NCBI GenBank assembly: GCA_903842065.1
Contig: CAIMKZ010000013.1
Span: 124,001-188,000 of the forward strand
Reading direction: 5' to 3'
DNA from: an uncultured Acidobacteriaceae bacterium
GTDB taxonomy: Bacteria > Acidobacteriota > Terriglobia > Terriglobales > Acidobacteriaceae
Length of the DNA stretch: 64,000 nucleotides
In this document: one piece after another, positions 47,736 through 55,631 of the stretch
How positions within the stretch are numbered: position 1 is the stretch's first letter
Layout of the letters: every line of letters starts with the position of its first letter
Program-made: the position numbers and the translations under genes
Notes under the pieces: model-generated
Seen by the model: only the letters and a program-made list of their open reading frames with translations
Told to the model about the DNA's origin: nothing
Databases searched by the model: none

Positions 47736-47767
47736 GTTTTCGATGAGGGGGGGGATTTGCCTTCGCT

Positions 47768-48715
47768 CTACTTCTGCGCCGCTTCCACCGTGTCGTCCTC
47801 GACCACGGCTTCGAGTTCCAGCGGCTCGCGGAGCGTCAGCACCGGGCACACGGCGTGGGCCAGCACCCGGTAGATAGTGCGACTGCGCGCCAGTTCGGCA
47901 AGCGCCGAGCGGCGAGTTGCGCCCAGCACGATCAGTGTGGCGCGGTGCTTGTCGGCTTCGGCCAGAATCTCGATCCCCGGATTGCCCTCAATCACGATCT
48001 GCTCGACAGCGGAGCCGCAGCAGGTACCGGTCACTTCGGCCAGCTTGCCGAGTTCGGCTGTGACGGCGGCAACGTCGGGCGGCGACGTGAGAGGCTGCTG
48101 GTCCTCGGCATATGGCGAAAGAACGTGCAGCAGGACCAGGCGCGCGCCTTCGGCCTCGGCTATCTGGCAGGCAAGCGCTGCGCTCGGGCGAGAGGTCTCT
48201 CTAAGTGTGGTGGCGTGCAGCACCGTTCTAGGGCTGGCTTCGTCCACCGGGAGATGAGCCTCGGGTCCCACGGTTATGACCGGGAGGTAAACCGAGCGCA
48301 GCACTTGTTCTGCAACGGAGCCCAAAAGCAACTTGGAAAGCTTGCTCCTGCTCCGGGTCCCCATGAGTACGCGGTCGGCATCGAACTGGCGGGCCACTCG
48401 CGCGATCTGGTGGGCGGCATTGCCCTCCCGCACCACCGCATCGCAGTCAACCCCTTCGCGCCGCGCGTACTCGCACCACGGCGCAAGTGCCTTATCGGCA
48501 ACTTCCTGCAAACCTGAAGGTTCGAAATAGGGCCGTCCCGCCGAATCGGTCGACATCACCGACGCCGAAGACAGCACATGCAGCAGCACCAGCCGCCCAT
48601 CGCTCTGCCTTGCCTCATAGAGCGCAAAGGGCATCAGCCGCGCGAGATCGTGCAGGTCGGTAGCGACCAGGATCGTGCGCGGATGCGACCAGCGATGAGG
48701 AGCCGAACTTGCCAC
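47768..48715 (-). CDS. Tandem universal stress protein
   Basis: A 315-residue protein with two UspA domains. The first (TILVATDLHD ... VLMGTRSRSKLSKLLLGSVAEQVLRSV, in part) carries the ATP-binding G-x2-G-x9-G-S/T signature; the second (VLHATTLRET ... LIVLGATRRSALAEL) is more degenerate in that loop. The start is a GTG at 48715 with GGAGG 5 bases before it; the frame extends upstream but without support. Stress response function is inferred from the family. Divergent from the SprT-like gene by under 50 bases. Confidence 0.87.
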   Translation of the reverse strand: MASSAPHRWSHPRTILVATDLHDLARLMPFALYEARQSDGRLVLLHVLSSASVMSTDSAGRPYFEPSGLQEVADKALAPWCEYARREGVDCDAVVREGNAAHQIARVARQFDADRVLMGTRSRSKLSKLLLGSVAEQVLRSVYLPVITVGPEAHLPVDEASPRTVLHATTLRETSRPSAALACQIAEAEGARLVLLHVLSPYAEDQQPLTSPPDVAAVTAELGKLAEVTGTCCGSAVEQIVIEGNPGIEILAEADKHRATLIVLGATRRSALAELARSRTIYRVLAHAVCPVLTLREPLELEAVVEDDTVEAAQK

Positions 48716-48762
48716 TTCTGCCTCCGTTGAGGAGAGGTTGCCACCGATTGTAATCCCGTTTC

Positions 48763-49548
48763 GTGTTGACCCGCACGTTTTTTGGTAACCCGGATCACAT
48801 CCACGAATTCGGTCTACAGAGCCGCCTTTGCTATCCTCCCTTTGGTGGCCCCAGAGGTCTTTCAATTTTAGATATCGTTTCCATCTTTGAGCAGGAGTAC
48901 CGCGCGCTGCGTCCCCGCGCGCCCATGCCGCCCGTCCACGTCCGCTTCCGACGGTTCACGTCGCTCAACACGACGATCCGTCTGCGCGAGGGCGAACTGC
49001 ACGCCAGCCTGTCGGATCTGCTGGAAGGCGCGCCGGAGCCGGTGCTGCATGCCATCGCGCATATTCTGCTGGCCAAGCTCTACCGCAAGACCATCGACGC
49101 CGCGCAGAACCTGCGCTACAAGCGCTTTGCCACCAGCGCGGCCGTCATGCGCCAGACCGAATTGGTGCGCACCACACGCGGGGCAAAGAGGTATTTTGGC
49201 CCCGAAGGCCGTTACTACCACCTCGAACGCATCTTCGATGAGCTGAACACGCGTTTCTTCGGTGGCCTTCTGGGCCGGCCCGAACTTACCTGGAGCGAGC
49301 AGACCGCCAAGCGTCTGCTGGGCCACTACGACGCCGCCCACAACACTATCGTGGTCAGCCGCGTCTTCGACCGGCCCTCAAGCCCGCGGTATGCAATCGA
49401 GTACCTGCTCTACCACGAGATGCTGCACCTGAAGCACCCGGTCAGGATGAAGGGCGTGCGGCGCACCGTGCATGGCCGCGAGTTCCGTGCAGACGAGGCA
49501 AGGTTTCCGCAGCTCAAAGAGGCGCTGGCGTTTTTGAAGCGGCTGTAG
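48763..49548 (+). CDS. SprT-like zinc metallopeptidase-fold protein
   Basis: Up to 261 residues. The C-terminal part has YLLYHEMLHLKHPVRM with HExxH zinc-binding, and HGREFRADEARFPQL, as in SprT/YgjP-like proteins. The N-terminal half is unassigned (VHVRFRRFTSLNTTIRLREG). The start is uncertain: a GTG at 48763 opens the frame without a clear ribosome site; an ATT at 48868 has AGAGG 8 bases before it, and an ATG near 48922 is a short option. Possible role in protein-DNA crosslink repair by analogy to Spartan; weak. Confidence 0.75.
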   Translation: MLTRTFFGNPDHIHEFGLQSRLCYPPFGGPRGLSILDIVSIFEQEYRALRPRAPMPPVHVRFRRFTSLNTTIRLREGELHASLSDLLEGAPEPVLHAIAHILLAKLYRKTIDAAQNLRYKRFATSAAVMRQTELVRTTRGAKRYFGPEGRYYHLERIFDELNTRFFGGLLGRPELTWSEQTAKRLLGHYDAAHNTIVVSRVFDRPSSPRYAIEYLLYHEMLHLKHPVRMKGVRRTVHGREFRADEARFPQLKEALAFLKRL

Positions 49549-49557
49549 GCTTGTTTG

Positions 49558-49989
49558 TCAGCGTGCACGGGCCGCATGACGACGATACATGCAGTCGTTC
49601 TCGACGCACTTGACGCCGGCCACCTGCGCCCGCTCGATGGCTTCGTCGTCGACCACGCCATCCTGGAGCCACAGATACGGAATTTTGAGCCGGATCACGT
49701 CATCGACGATGGCAGGCACGAACTCCGAGGCGCGAAAGACGTCCGCCACATCGATCCCCGCGCCAGTCTGCTCGCGGGCGGCAGTGTCCGCTGAATCGAG
49801 GGTCGGATAGCAGGGCAAGTTCAGAATTTCATTCAGCGCCGGATTCACGGGGAAGATGCGATAACCGTTCGCTGCCAGATAGCGTCCGACGCGATGGCTC
49901 GCGCGCCAGGGCTTCTCGCTCATGCCGAGGACAGCAACGTTCTTCGACTCGCGCAGAATCTCGTCGATCACAGCGGCATCGTTCGGCAC
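49558..49989 (-). CDS. CoA-binding domain protein (YccU-like)
   Basis: A 143-residue Rossmann-fold protein. NVAVLGMSEKPWRASHRVGRYL, IFPVNPALNEILNLPCYPTL, ADVFRASEF and PYLWLQDGVVDDEA follow the CoA_binding_2 family (parts quoted). The domain matches the nucleotide-binding part of succinyl-CoA synthetase but lacks its catalytic His region. Function unknown. It follows prfB by 26 bases on the same strand. Confidence 0.9.
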   Translation of the reverse strand: MPNDAAVIDEILRESKNVAVLGMSEKPWRASHRVGRYLAANGYRIFPVNPALNEILNLPCYPTLDSADTAAREQTGAGIDVADVFRASEFVPAIVDDVIRLKIPYLWLQDGVVDDEAIERAQVAGVKCVENDCMYRRHAARAR

Positions 49990-50015
49990 GGAACAGTCCC
50001 TCAGTCCCTGTCTTT

Positions 50016-51150
50016 TTAAACGTCCAGATCGTCGTCGCCACCAGCGGTCGCCGTGCCGCGGCGCTTGGCCAGCAGATAGCCGCGCAGAAAGGGTTCAAGG
50101 TACCCGTCGAGCACCTTGTCCACATCTCCCACTTCGACTTTCGTGCGGTGGTCTTTGGCCATTCGATAGGGCTGGAGAACGTAGCTGCGAATCTGCGAGC
50201 CGAAGTTGATCTCGAGCTTGGAGTCTTCGAGCTTCCGTGCCACGGCGCGCTTCTTATCCAGTTCGTACTCGTAGAGCCGCGAGCGAAGCATCTTCATCGC
50301 CTTCTCGCGGTTCTTGTGCTGGCTGCGCTCGTTCTGGCACTGGACGACGATGTTGGTGGGCAGGTGGGTCATGCGCACGGCCGAGTCGGTGGTGTTGACG
50401 TGCTGGCCGCCCTTTCCTCCGGAGCGGTAGGTGTCGATGCGCAGGTCTTCGATCTTGATGTCCACATGGATGGAGTCGTCGATCTCAGGCGACACAAAGA
50501 CCGACGCAAACGACGTGTGCCGCCGCTTGGCCGAGTCGAAGGGCGAGATGCGGACCAGCCGATGCACGCCGCTCTCGCCGGCGAGTTGCCCAAAGACATA
50601 GTCGCCCGTGATGGTGAAGGTGGCCGACTTGATGCCCGCCTCGTCGCCGTCCTGGTAGTCGTTGATCTCGGTCTTGAAGCCCTCGCTCTCGGCCCAGCGC
50701 AGATACATGCGCATCAGCATCTCTGCCCAGTCCTGGCTCTCGGTGCCGCCCGCGCCGGGATGCACAGTCACGATGGCGTTGAGGGGATCGGTCTCGCCGC
50801 CGAGCATGGTCTTCACTTCAAGGGCCTCGGCAAAGTCAGACAGATCCTTGATGCCCTGCTCGATATCGGCAAGAACGTCTTCGCCCTCGCGAGCCAGTTC
50901 TATGTAGGTCTCAATGTCGCCCGAGCGGCGGACGAGTTCTTCGTCGTCGGCAACGAGCGTCTCCAGGCGCTTTTTGTCGCGCATCAGCGGCTTGGTTGCG
51001 TTTGGGTTTGACCAAAGCGCCGGATCGGCGAGTTTGGTTTCTATCTGAGCGAGTTCACGGCGGATGCGAGCCGGGTCAAAGATACTCCCGAAGGTCGCGC
51101 ACCTGATTGCGGACCGGGACGTAGGCGAATTCCAGATCGTTCAAGGACAT
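50016..51150 (-). CDS. prfB: Peptide chain release factor 2, with programmed +1 frameshift
   Basis: RF2, about 377 residues, reading UGA and UAA stops. The gene starts at 51150 (MSLNDLEFAYVPVRNQV) and 24 codons later meets UGA at 51078-51076 in the context CTT-TGA-C, with an internal GGGAG six bases before the CTT. A +1 slip at CTT continues with DPARIRREL in the frame that ends at 50016. This is the autoregulatory frameshift of prfB: low RF2 lets the slip win. SPF tripeptide (ISPFDS) and GGQ (GGKGGQHVNTT) are intact. Confidence 0.96.
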
Positions 51151-51285
51151 GGTTTTAGCTCAAATAGCGCGTCTTGATTAGAGTGCAAGACCGCGTCCTG
51201 TTTCTTTGCTCAGAATATCATCCGATACGCACTGTCGGCCTGTTGCAACTACTGCCCAGTTGCCCAATGGAAGCTCGCACGGAAC

Positions 51286-51325
51286 TTGACATTTGTATAT
51301 ATTGATAGTGTAATTTGTAATACAC
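51286..51325 (+). promoter_or_regulatory. vapBC promoter with palindromic operator
   Basis: TTGACA (51286-51291), 17 bases, TGTAAT (51309-51314). GTGTA (51308-51312) and TACAC (51321-51325) form an inverted repeat over the -10 and start region, a likely site for autorepression by the VapBC complex. Confidence 0.65.
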
Positions 51326-51337
51326 GAGGTGCGGAAC

Positions 51338-51526
51338 ATGGGTACTGCAATCACTTCCATAAGACTGGACACGAAGCTGGCAGACCAGGCCGCGCGCGCC
51401 CTGGGCGTCAAAACGCGCACTGAGGCTGTGCATCTGGCGCTCCACGAGGTTGTGGGCAATCGGCGCTTCAAGGAACTGATCCGCAAGACGGAAGGCAAGC
51501 TCAAGTTTGCCGGCGCCAAGGATTGA
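51338..51526 (+). CDS. vapB: VapB-type antitoxin
   Basis: A 62-residue antitoxin of the type II VapB (DUF2191) group. The N-terminus TSIRLDTKLADQAARALGV with TRTEAVHLAL is a ribbon-helix-helix DNA-binding domain; the tail RRFKELIRKTEGKLKF is the toxin-binding part. It is 10 bases before the PIN toxin gene and has its own strong promoter. It would neutralise VapC and repress the operon. Confidence 0.9.
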   Translation: MGTAITSIRLDTKLADQAARALGVKTRTEAVHLALHEVVGNRRFKELIRKTEGKLKFAGAKD

Positions 51527-51536
51527 GATTCTCCGA

Positions 51537-51953
51537 ATGAGCGCGATGAATGAGATCATCCTCTTCGATACTTCCGTCCTGATCGACAATCAGCGGGCCG
51601 GATGCCATTCGCTGCGGATCGCGGCGTGTACTGGGCTGATAAGAAACTCGTCGGTCGTGATGGCGGAGCTGAGCCGAGGAGCCACAACTGCCGCCGAGAG
51701 AAAGTTCGTGCAGGAGTTAGAGGCTAGCCGCCCGGTGCTGACTCCAACCGAGAAGAACTGGCACGAATCGGGCCGGATACTAGCCGCCATCCGTGCCGAC
51801 AAGGGCTTCGAATCACCCAAGCTGCGCGATCTGCACTTCGATGTGTTGATTGCGCTGACCGCCCGCACTCACGGCGCAACCCTGATTACCTCCAACCACG
51901 CTGACTTCGAGCTGATCCGCGCTTATCGCGGGTTCAAGCTAGAGGTATGGTAG
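51537..51953 (+). CDS. vapC: VapC-type PIN-domain ribonuclease toxin
   Basis: A 138-residue PIN domain protein. Acidic residues of the active site appear in LFDTSVLID, in VVMAELSRG (Glu), in LRDLHFDVLIALTA (Asp) and near the C-terminus in SNHADFELI. VapC toxins cut tRNA or rRNA; the target is unknown. The start is ATG 51537, with ATG 51546 possible. An extra antitoxin-like gene begins 10 bases after its stop. Confidence 0.92.
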   Translation: MSAMNEIILFDTSVLIDNQRAGCHSLRIAACTGLIRNSSVVMAELSRGATTAAERKFVQELEASRPVLTPTEKNWHESGRILAAIRADKGFESPKLRDLHFDVLIALTARTHGATLITSNHADFELIRAYRGFKLEVW

Positions 51954-51963
51954 TGGAGTTTGA

Positions 51964-52296
51964 ATGAAAACGGCGATGAAAAGACCGGCAACGGGATGGA
52001 AGTTGCAGAGAGTTACGACGCATCCGGGCAACATGCTGCGCGAGGAGTTTCTTCTCCCGCTCGGTATTACGCAGAACGCGCTGGCGATGAAAATTCACGT
52101 CCCCGCCACACGCATTGGAGACATCATTCACGGCCGCCGAGCAGTCACGCCCGACACGGCTCTGCGCCTGGCGCAGTTCTTCGGCAACAGCCCGGAGTTC
52201 TGGCTCAACCTCCAGCAGATGCACGACCTGTCAAAGGCCCGGCTGGAACTGAGCAAGACGATTGAGCGGGAAGTAGAAGCTTACGCCGGGGCGTGA
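51964..52296 (+). CDS. HigA-type antitoxin, no adjacent HigB
   Basis: A 110-residue HTH protein of the HigA/VapI addiction-module antidote group. HPGNMLREEFLLPLGITQNALAMKI, then RIGDIIHGRRAVTPDTALRL (part of the HTH) and FWLNLQQMHDL are the family marks. It has GGAG before the ATG and sits 10 bases after vapC, so it is likely transcribed with vapBC. A HigB partner should be directly upstream but VapC is there. It may act on another HigB, for instance the one at 52691. Confidence 0.88.
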   Translation: MKTAMKRPATGWKLQRVTTHPGNMLREEFLLPLGITQNALAMKIHVPATRIGDIIHGRRAVTPDTALRLAQFFGNSPEFWLNLQQMHDLSKARLELSKTIEREVEAYAGA

Positions 52297-52449
52297 GTGA
52301 TTGGTTTGAGGACGAAACCGCAGGCCCTAAAAGCGGGAATTTGGGCACACATTTTCATGTGGTCAGTTTGTTTCCCCTTAAACCGGGACCAACCCGCAGA
52401 AAGAAATGAACGCGGCGGAGAGCGGCCGGTAGGCGATGGCGGTTCCCAC

Positions 52450-52474
52450 CCTAAACGCAAAGATCGCGTTTAGG
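52450..52474. repeat. Palindromic element between the orphan higA and higBA
   Basis: CCTAAACGC (52450-52458) and GCGTTTAGG (52466-52474) form a perfect 9-bp stem, extended by CCCA/TGGG with one mismatch. The shape matches REP-like elements of the same genome. Confidence 0.55.
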
Positions 52475-52535
52475 ATGGGGCTCCCAGAGTGGCGGTGGAA
52501 CTAGCGATGGAACAGCTAAGGCGGGCCACCAGCCC

Positions 52536-52658
52536 CGTGAAATTCGCGAGTTTTTCATCCCCGATTTCAGCAACTGGAAGGACCACGACTCCTACCGTCT
52601 GGCCTTCGACCGGCTGCTCAAAGACCTGCAAGGCAAGCCCGATTCTTCTTCCATTTGA
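52536..52658 (+). pseudogene. C-terminal remnant of a lost gene, TIR-like tail
   Basis: A 40-residue open segment, REIREFFIPDFSNWKDHDSY then RLAFDRLLKDLQ, ends in TGA at 52656. The pattern of W, D, Y and a terminal amphipathic helix is what closes some TIR-domain proteins, but I cannot confirm it. Upstream sequence is interrupted by the palindrome and stops, so only the end survives. Its stop overlaps the higB -35 box. Confidence 0.4.
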
Positions 52659-52683
52659 CTTCTGTATCGTTAAGCGATACATT
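52655..52683 (+). promoter_or_regulatory. higBA promoter with operator between -35 and -10
   Basis: TTGACT (52655-52660), 17 bases, TACATT (52678-52683). TGTATCG (52663-52669) and CGATACA (52675-52681) form a perfect 7-bp inverted repeat within the spacer and -10. HigA bound there would block RNA polymerase. Transcription would start about 52690, at the higB start codon. Confidence 0.65.
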
Positions 52684-52690
52684 TGTTTTT

Positions 52691-52969
52691 GTGATCAGGA
52701 GCTTTGCGCATAAGGGGCTGGAAAGGTTTTTCCGCGCCGGTTCAAAGGCCGGGATTCAGGCTCAGCACGCCCTGCGGTTGCGTCTCCAGTTGGGAATGCT
52801 CGACGATGCTGGCGCGCCCGAGGACATGAACGCCCCCGGATGGCGGCTGCATCCCTTGAAAGGCGGTCTTGCGGGGCACTGGTCAGTCACGGTGAACGGA
52901 AACTGGCGTCTGACATTCCGCTTTGAAGGTGAAGACGCCATCCTGGTCGATTATCAGGACTATCACTGA
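52691..52969 (+). CDS. higB: HigB-type ribosome-dependent mRNase toxin
   Basis: A 92-residue RelE-superfamily toxin. It opens IRSFAHKGLERFF, then LRLRLQLGMLDDA, MNAPGWRLHPLKGGLAGHWSVTV (in part) and NWRLTFRFEGEDA, the HigB pattern with C-terminal DYH. The start is the GTG at 52691: the frame upstream has no family similarity and no ribosome site is present, consistent with a leaderless mRNA from the adjacent promoter. higA follows 15 bases later, the toxin-first order of hig modules. Confidence 0.92.
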   Translation: MIRSFAHKGLERFFRAGSKAGIQAQHALRLRLQLGMLDDAGAPEDMNAPGWRLHPLKGGLAGHWSVTVNGNWRLTFRFEGEDAILVDYQDYH

Positions 52970-52983
52970 GAGGAGAGAACGCT

Positions 52984-53271
52984 ATGCGTATGTACAACCC
53001 ACCGCATCCCGGCGAAGTGATTCGCGAGTATCTCGGCGAGATGACCGTATCGGCGGCGGCTAACCACCTGGGTGTGGGCCGGGTCACCTTCTCGCGTGTC
53101 CTCAACGGCAAGGCCGCCGTCTCGCCGGAGATGGCCGTGCGCCTGGCCGCCGCCTTCGGTACCTCTTCACCCGAAGTTTGGCTGCGCATGCAGGCAAAGC
53201 ACGACCTCTGGCAGATCGGCAAGCTCAACAAAATCCGCGTCTCTCCGCTTCCCCACCTGCAACATTCCTGA
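52984..53271 (+). CDS. higA: HigA antitoxin of higBA
   Basis: A 95-residue HTH antitoxin. PHPGEVIREYLGEMTVSAAAN, then the HTH with FSRVLNGKAAVSPEMAVRL (in part) and VWLRMQAKHDLWQ, place it in the HigA/XRE addiction group. It is only moderately like the orphan higA at 51964. It should neutralise HigB and bind the palindrome upstream. AGGAG at 52970 serves as ribosome site. The convergent gene is a truncated mqsA. Confidence 0.92.
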   Translation: MRMYNPPHPGEVIREYLGEMTVSAAANHLGVGRVTFSRVLNGKAAVSPEMAVRLAAAFGTSSPEVWLRMQAKHDLWQIGKLNKIRVSPLPHLQHS

Positions 53272-53274
53272 AAC

Positions 53275-53394
53275 TCAGAGCATTTCACTTGTATCGCCTG
53301 TAGTTTTCAATATGACAGTATGGCCCTTGTACTTGTAGGGAATATCACGAGTATCGTGGACCAGTTCCGCCGCGTCGCAAAAAGGGCACTTCAT
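53275..53394 (-). pseudogene. Truncated MqsA/YgiT-type antitoxin N-terminus
   Basis: A 39-residue frame starting MKCPFCDAAELVHDTRDIPY, close to the N-terminal zinc domain of MqsA (E. coli: MKCPVC...IKDIPYTFRG type). AGGAG 7 bases before the ATG is well placed. The second CxxC and the C-terminal HTH are missing; the frame stops after DTSEML just outside the end of higA. No mqsR is present on either side. It looks cut by the arrival of higBA or by deletion. Confidence 0.6.
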
Positions 53395-53414
53395 CGCAAT
53401 ACTCCTTTCACCGT

Positions 53415-55211
53415 CTATCCGCCCATCTTGTCCTCATCGGTCGATGTACCAGCCTCCAGCCTCTCCCGACGTCGATCCGCACGCAAATTGCGGACATATG
53501 CGTCTGTATCCGGGAGATCGGTTCGATCCTTCCAAAGCCCGACGATCCCAAGCATTCCGGCCCGCCGCCGAGCATGGGGCGACCGATAGACAAGGAGAAC
53601 CGCCGCCAGCACCACGCACCCCCACCCAAACACATCCCCATGCGCGGAGTAGAACGTAACCTCGTTTGAGAGCCCGAACCGGGCGGTTAGCTCGCCGGTC
53701 TGGTGGCGCGCTATGCTTTGGCGCACACGGCCATATGGGTCGATGGCTGCCGTGGTGCCGTTGTTGGTGTCGCGCAGAATCCAGCGGCGGCTTTCTACCG
53801 CGCGCATCCGGGCCATGTTCAGATGCTGCCAGGGGGCGCTGGTGTCGCCGTACCAGCCATCGTCGCTGATGTTGACCAGCACCTCGGCCCCGTTGGCGGC
53901 AAGGTGGCGCACTTCATCTGCAAAGACCGCCTCGTAGCAGATAAACACGCCGTAGCGGTGCTGTTTGCCGTCGGCCCCAGTGAGCAGAAACGTCTTGCGC
54001 TCTGTGCCGCGCGTGAAGGCCCCCACCCGTCCGGTGAGCTTGTGCGCGAAGGTGAGCAGGTCCTGGAAAGGGATGTACTCGCCGAAGGGGACGAGGTGAA
54101 TCTTGTCGTAGCGGCCGGTGCGGCTGCCGTCGGCGCCTACGATCATCGCCGAGTTGTAGTAGCGCGTCTCCAGATCGCCTGCCCGACTCTCCAGCCCAAT
54201 GCCACCCACCACCAGCGGCGCATGGGCCGCAGCCGCGACCGTGCGCAGGGCCTGCTCGAACCGCGGGTCGCCTTGAATGAACGGAGCAGGCGACTCCGGC
54301 CACGCCACCAGCGCCGGAGAAGCGCTTCCGCCAGCAGCCGCAACCTCGCCCGCAGGCGCGCCGGTCTCGGGAATGCCTGCGATATACCCGGTGTTCTTCG
54401 ACGCGGGGGCGGTGGCCAGCGCGGTAAACTCGCGCGTGTGGGTATCCCACGCCGCCCCGCTCCATATGTTCTCTTCGGCCACGTTCAGATTGGGCTGTAC
54501 CAGCACCGCGGTATCTGTAGGCTCGGGATTTTCCGGCAGCGCGTAGGCCATCGCCGTCAGCGCAAAGACGATTACCGCCAGCACCACCCGCCACGCCGGA
54601 CGGTTGCCGATGGCGCGCCCCGGCGTTCCCGCGCACAGAAACTCCCATGCGATGGTTGCGTTGACCGCCACGATCAAAAACGTGATGCCGTATACGCCTG
54701 TCCAGGGGGCCAGCGCGGAAATCGCCTGGTTGTCGATCTGCGAGTAGCCGAGCTGGTCCCATGGGACTGAGGTGATCCGCGCGGCTGCGAGTTCGAGGGC
54801 GGTCCAAAGAAACGGCGCGAAGACGAGCGCCGGCATCACCGATCCGGTCCGCTGCCGGACCCATGCGACCCCTGCCGCGAACAATCCAAAGTAAGCGCCC
54901 AGCACCAGACTGTAGCCCAGCAGCAGCAGCACCGAAACCGACGCAGGCAGGCCGCCGTAGATGTGCATGGTGGCATAGATCCAGTAGCAGTTGCCCATGT
55001 ACCACAGCGTGCCCGCCAGATATCCGAGCAGGAAGGCGCGCCGCAGCGGTCGCCTGCCGCCGTCACCGGAGAGCACGGCCCAAAGCAGTGGAACCAGCCC
55101 GATCCACGCAAAGCCCGCCCGCCAGGGGGGCATCGGCCCGGCCAGCGGAAACGGCAGCTCAAGAAGCGCCGCGGAGACCACCGCCGCAGCCCATAACTTC
55201 CATGCCTTCAT
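53415..55211 (-). CDS. lnt: Apolipoprotein N-acyltransferase Lnt
   Basis: A 598-residue inner-membrane enzyme that adds the third acyl chain to lipoproteins. Hydrophobic helices span about 1-215 and one near the C-terminus; the nitrilase domain carries the triad Glu in AWPESPAPF, Lys in RYDKIHLVPFGEYIP and Cys in VFICYEAVF. An Ala/Gly-rich loop (GEVAAAGGSASP) and a charged C-terminal tail (about 50 residues after the last helix) make it longer than the 510 or so of E. coli Lnt. Start at 55211. Confidence 0.94.
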   Translation of the reverse strand: MKAWKLWAAAVVSAALLELPFPLAGPMPPWRAGFAWIGLVPLLWAVLSGDGGRRPLRRAFLLGYLAGTLWYMGNCYWIYATMHIYGGLPASVSVLLLLGYSLVLGAYFGLFAAGVAWVRQRTGSVMPALVFAPFLWTALELAAARITSVPWDQLGYSQIDNQAISALAPWTGVYGITFLIVAVNATIAWEFLCAGTPGRAIGNRPAWRVVLAVIVFALTAMAYALPENPEPTDTAVLVQPNLNVAEENIWSGAAWDTHTREFTALATAPASKNTGYIAGIPETGAPAGEVAAAGGSASPALVAWPESPAPFIQGDPRFEQALRTVAAAAHAPLVVGGIGLESRAGDLETRYYNSAMIVGADGSRTGRYDKIHLVPFGEYIPFQDLLTFAHKLTGRVGAFTRGTERKTFLLTGADGKQHRYGVFICYEAVFADEVRHLAANGAEVLVNISDDGWYGDTSAPWQHLNMARMRAVESRRWILRDTNNGTTAAIDPYGRVRQSIARHQTGELTARFGLSNEVTFYSAHGDVFGWGCVVLAAVLLVYRSPHARRRAGMLGIVGLWKDRTDLPDTDAYVRNLRADRRRERLEAGTSTDEDKMGG

Positions 55212-55365
55212 GGGCCGAGTTTACCGCAGCCCACCGCCGCGCCGCCTCTAGCAAACTTTCATACTTCTGCTGCCCGCAAAAAACATGAAAAGGAGCCATA
55301 AGGGCGCTGTAAAAGGGCCATAAGTGCCAGCGCCATAAAAACATTCCTCTGCTTACGCTTGAATC
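55212..55365. other. Intergenic spacer between lnt and small membrane ORF
   Basis: AAAAACATGAAAAGG near 55280 and GGCCATAAGTGCCAGCGCCATAA around 55317 show a repeated GCCATAA. No other structure is evident; it must hold the divergent promoters. Confidence 0.3.
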
Positions 55366-55491
55366 ATGTTTATCGCAATCCTATGTGTGCGGGTGCTTGA
55401 GTTCTTGTTCCTGATCGGGTTGGTCGGCTCGGCTATTGTTGCAATCATTAGCTTTATCGAGGATATGAAGGAGCTGTTAGACAAGGAATAA
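55366..55491 (+). CDS. Small single-pass membrane protein
   Basis: A 41-residue ORF, MFIAILCVRVLEFLFLIGLV then GSAIVAIISFIEDMKELLDKE. Residues about 8-30 form one membrane helix and the tail is acidic/amphipathic. Its codon use matches the neighbours and the tail is well shaped for a cytosolic helix, so it is plausible, but no ribosome site stands out clearly. I recall similar tiny acidobacterial proteins but cannot name one. The region 55492-55631 up to the APC gene shows nothing else. Confidence 0.5.
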   Translation: MFIAILCVRVLEFLFLIGLVGSAIVAIISFIEDMKELLDKE

Positions 55492-55631
55492 TCGATTTGA
55501 TTTCAGGCACTTGTCACTCTGGCAGGCTTCTCTTGACAATCACATTCATTGAAAATAAACTCAGCCGTAGGGCGTATGTCGATACCAATTCGACTGGCTG
55601 AGTCCCCATTTTCCTCCCGGAAAGCGTATAA

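Noticed and set aside
52887..53288. Minus-strand 133-codon frame opposite higA
   Set aside because: Shadow of higBA; the true minus-strand signal is the short mqsA-like frame in another phase.
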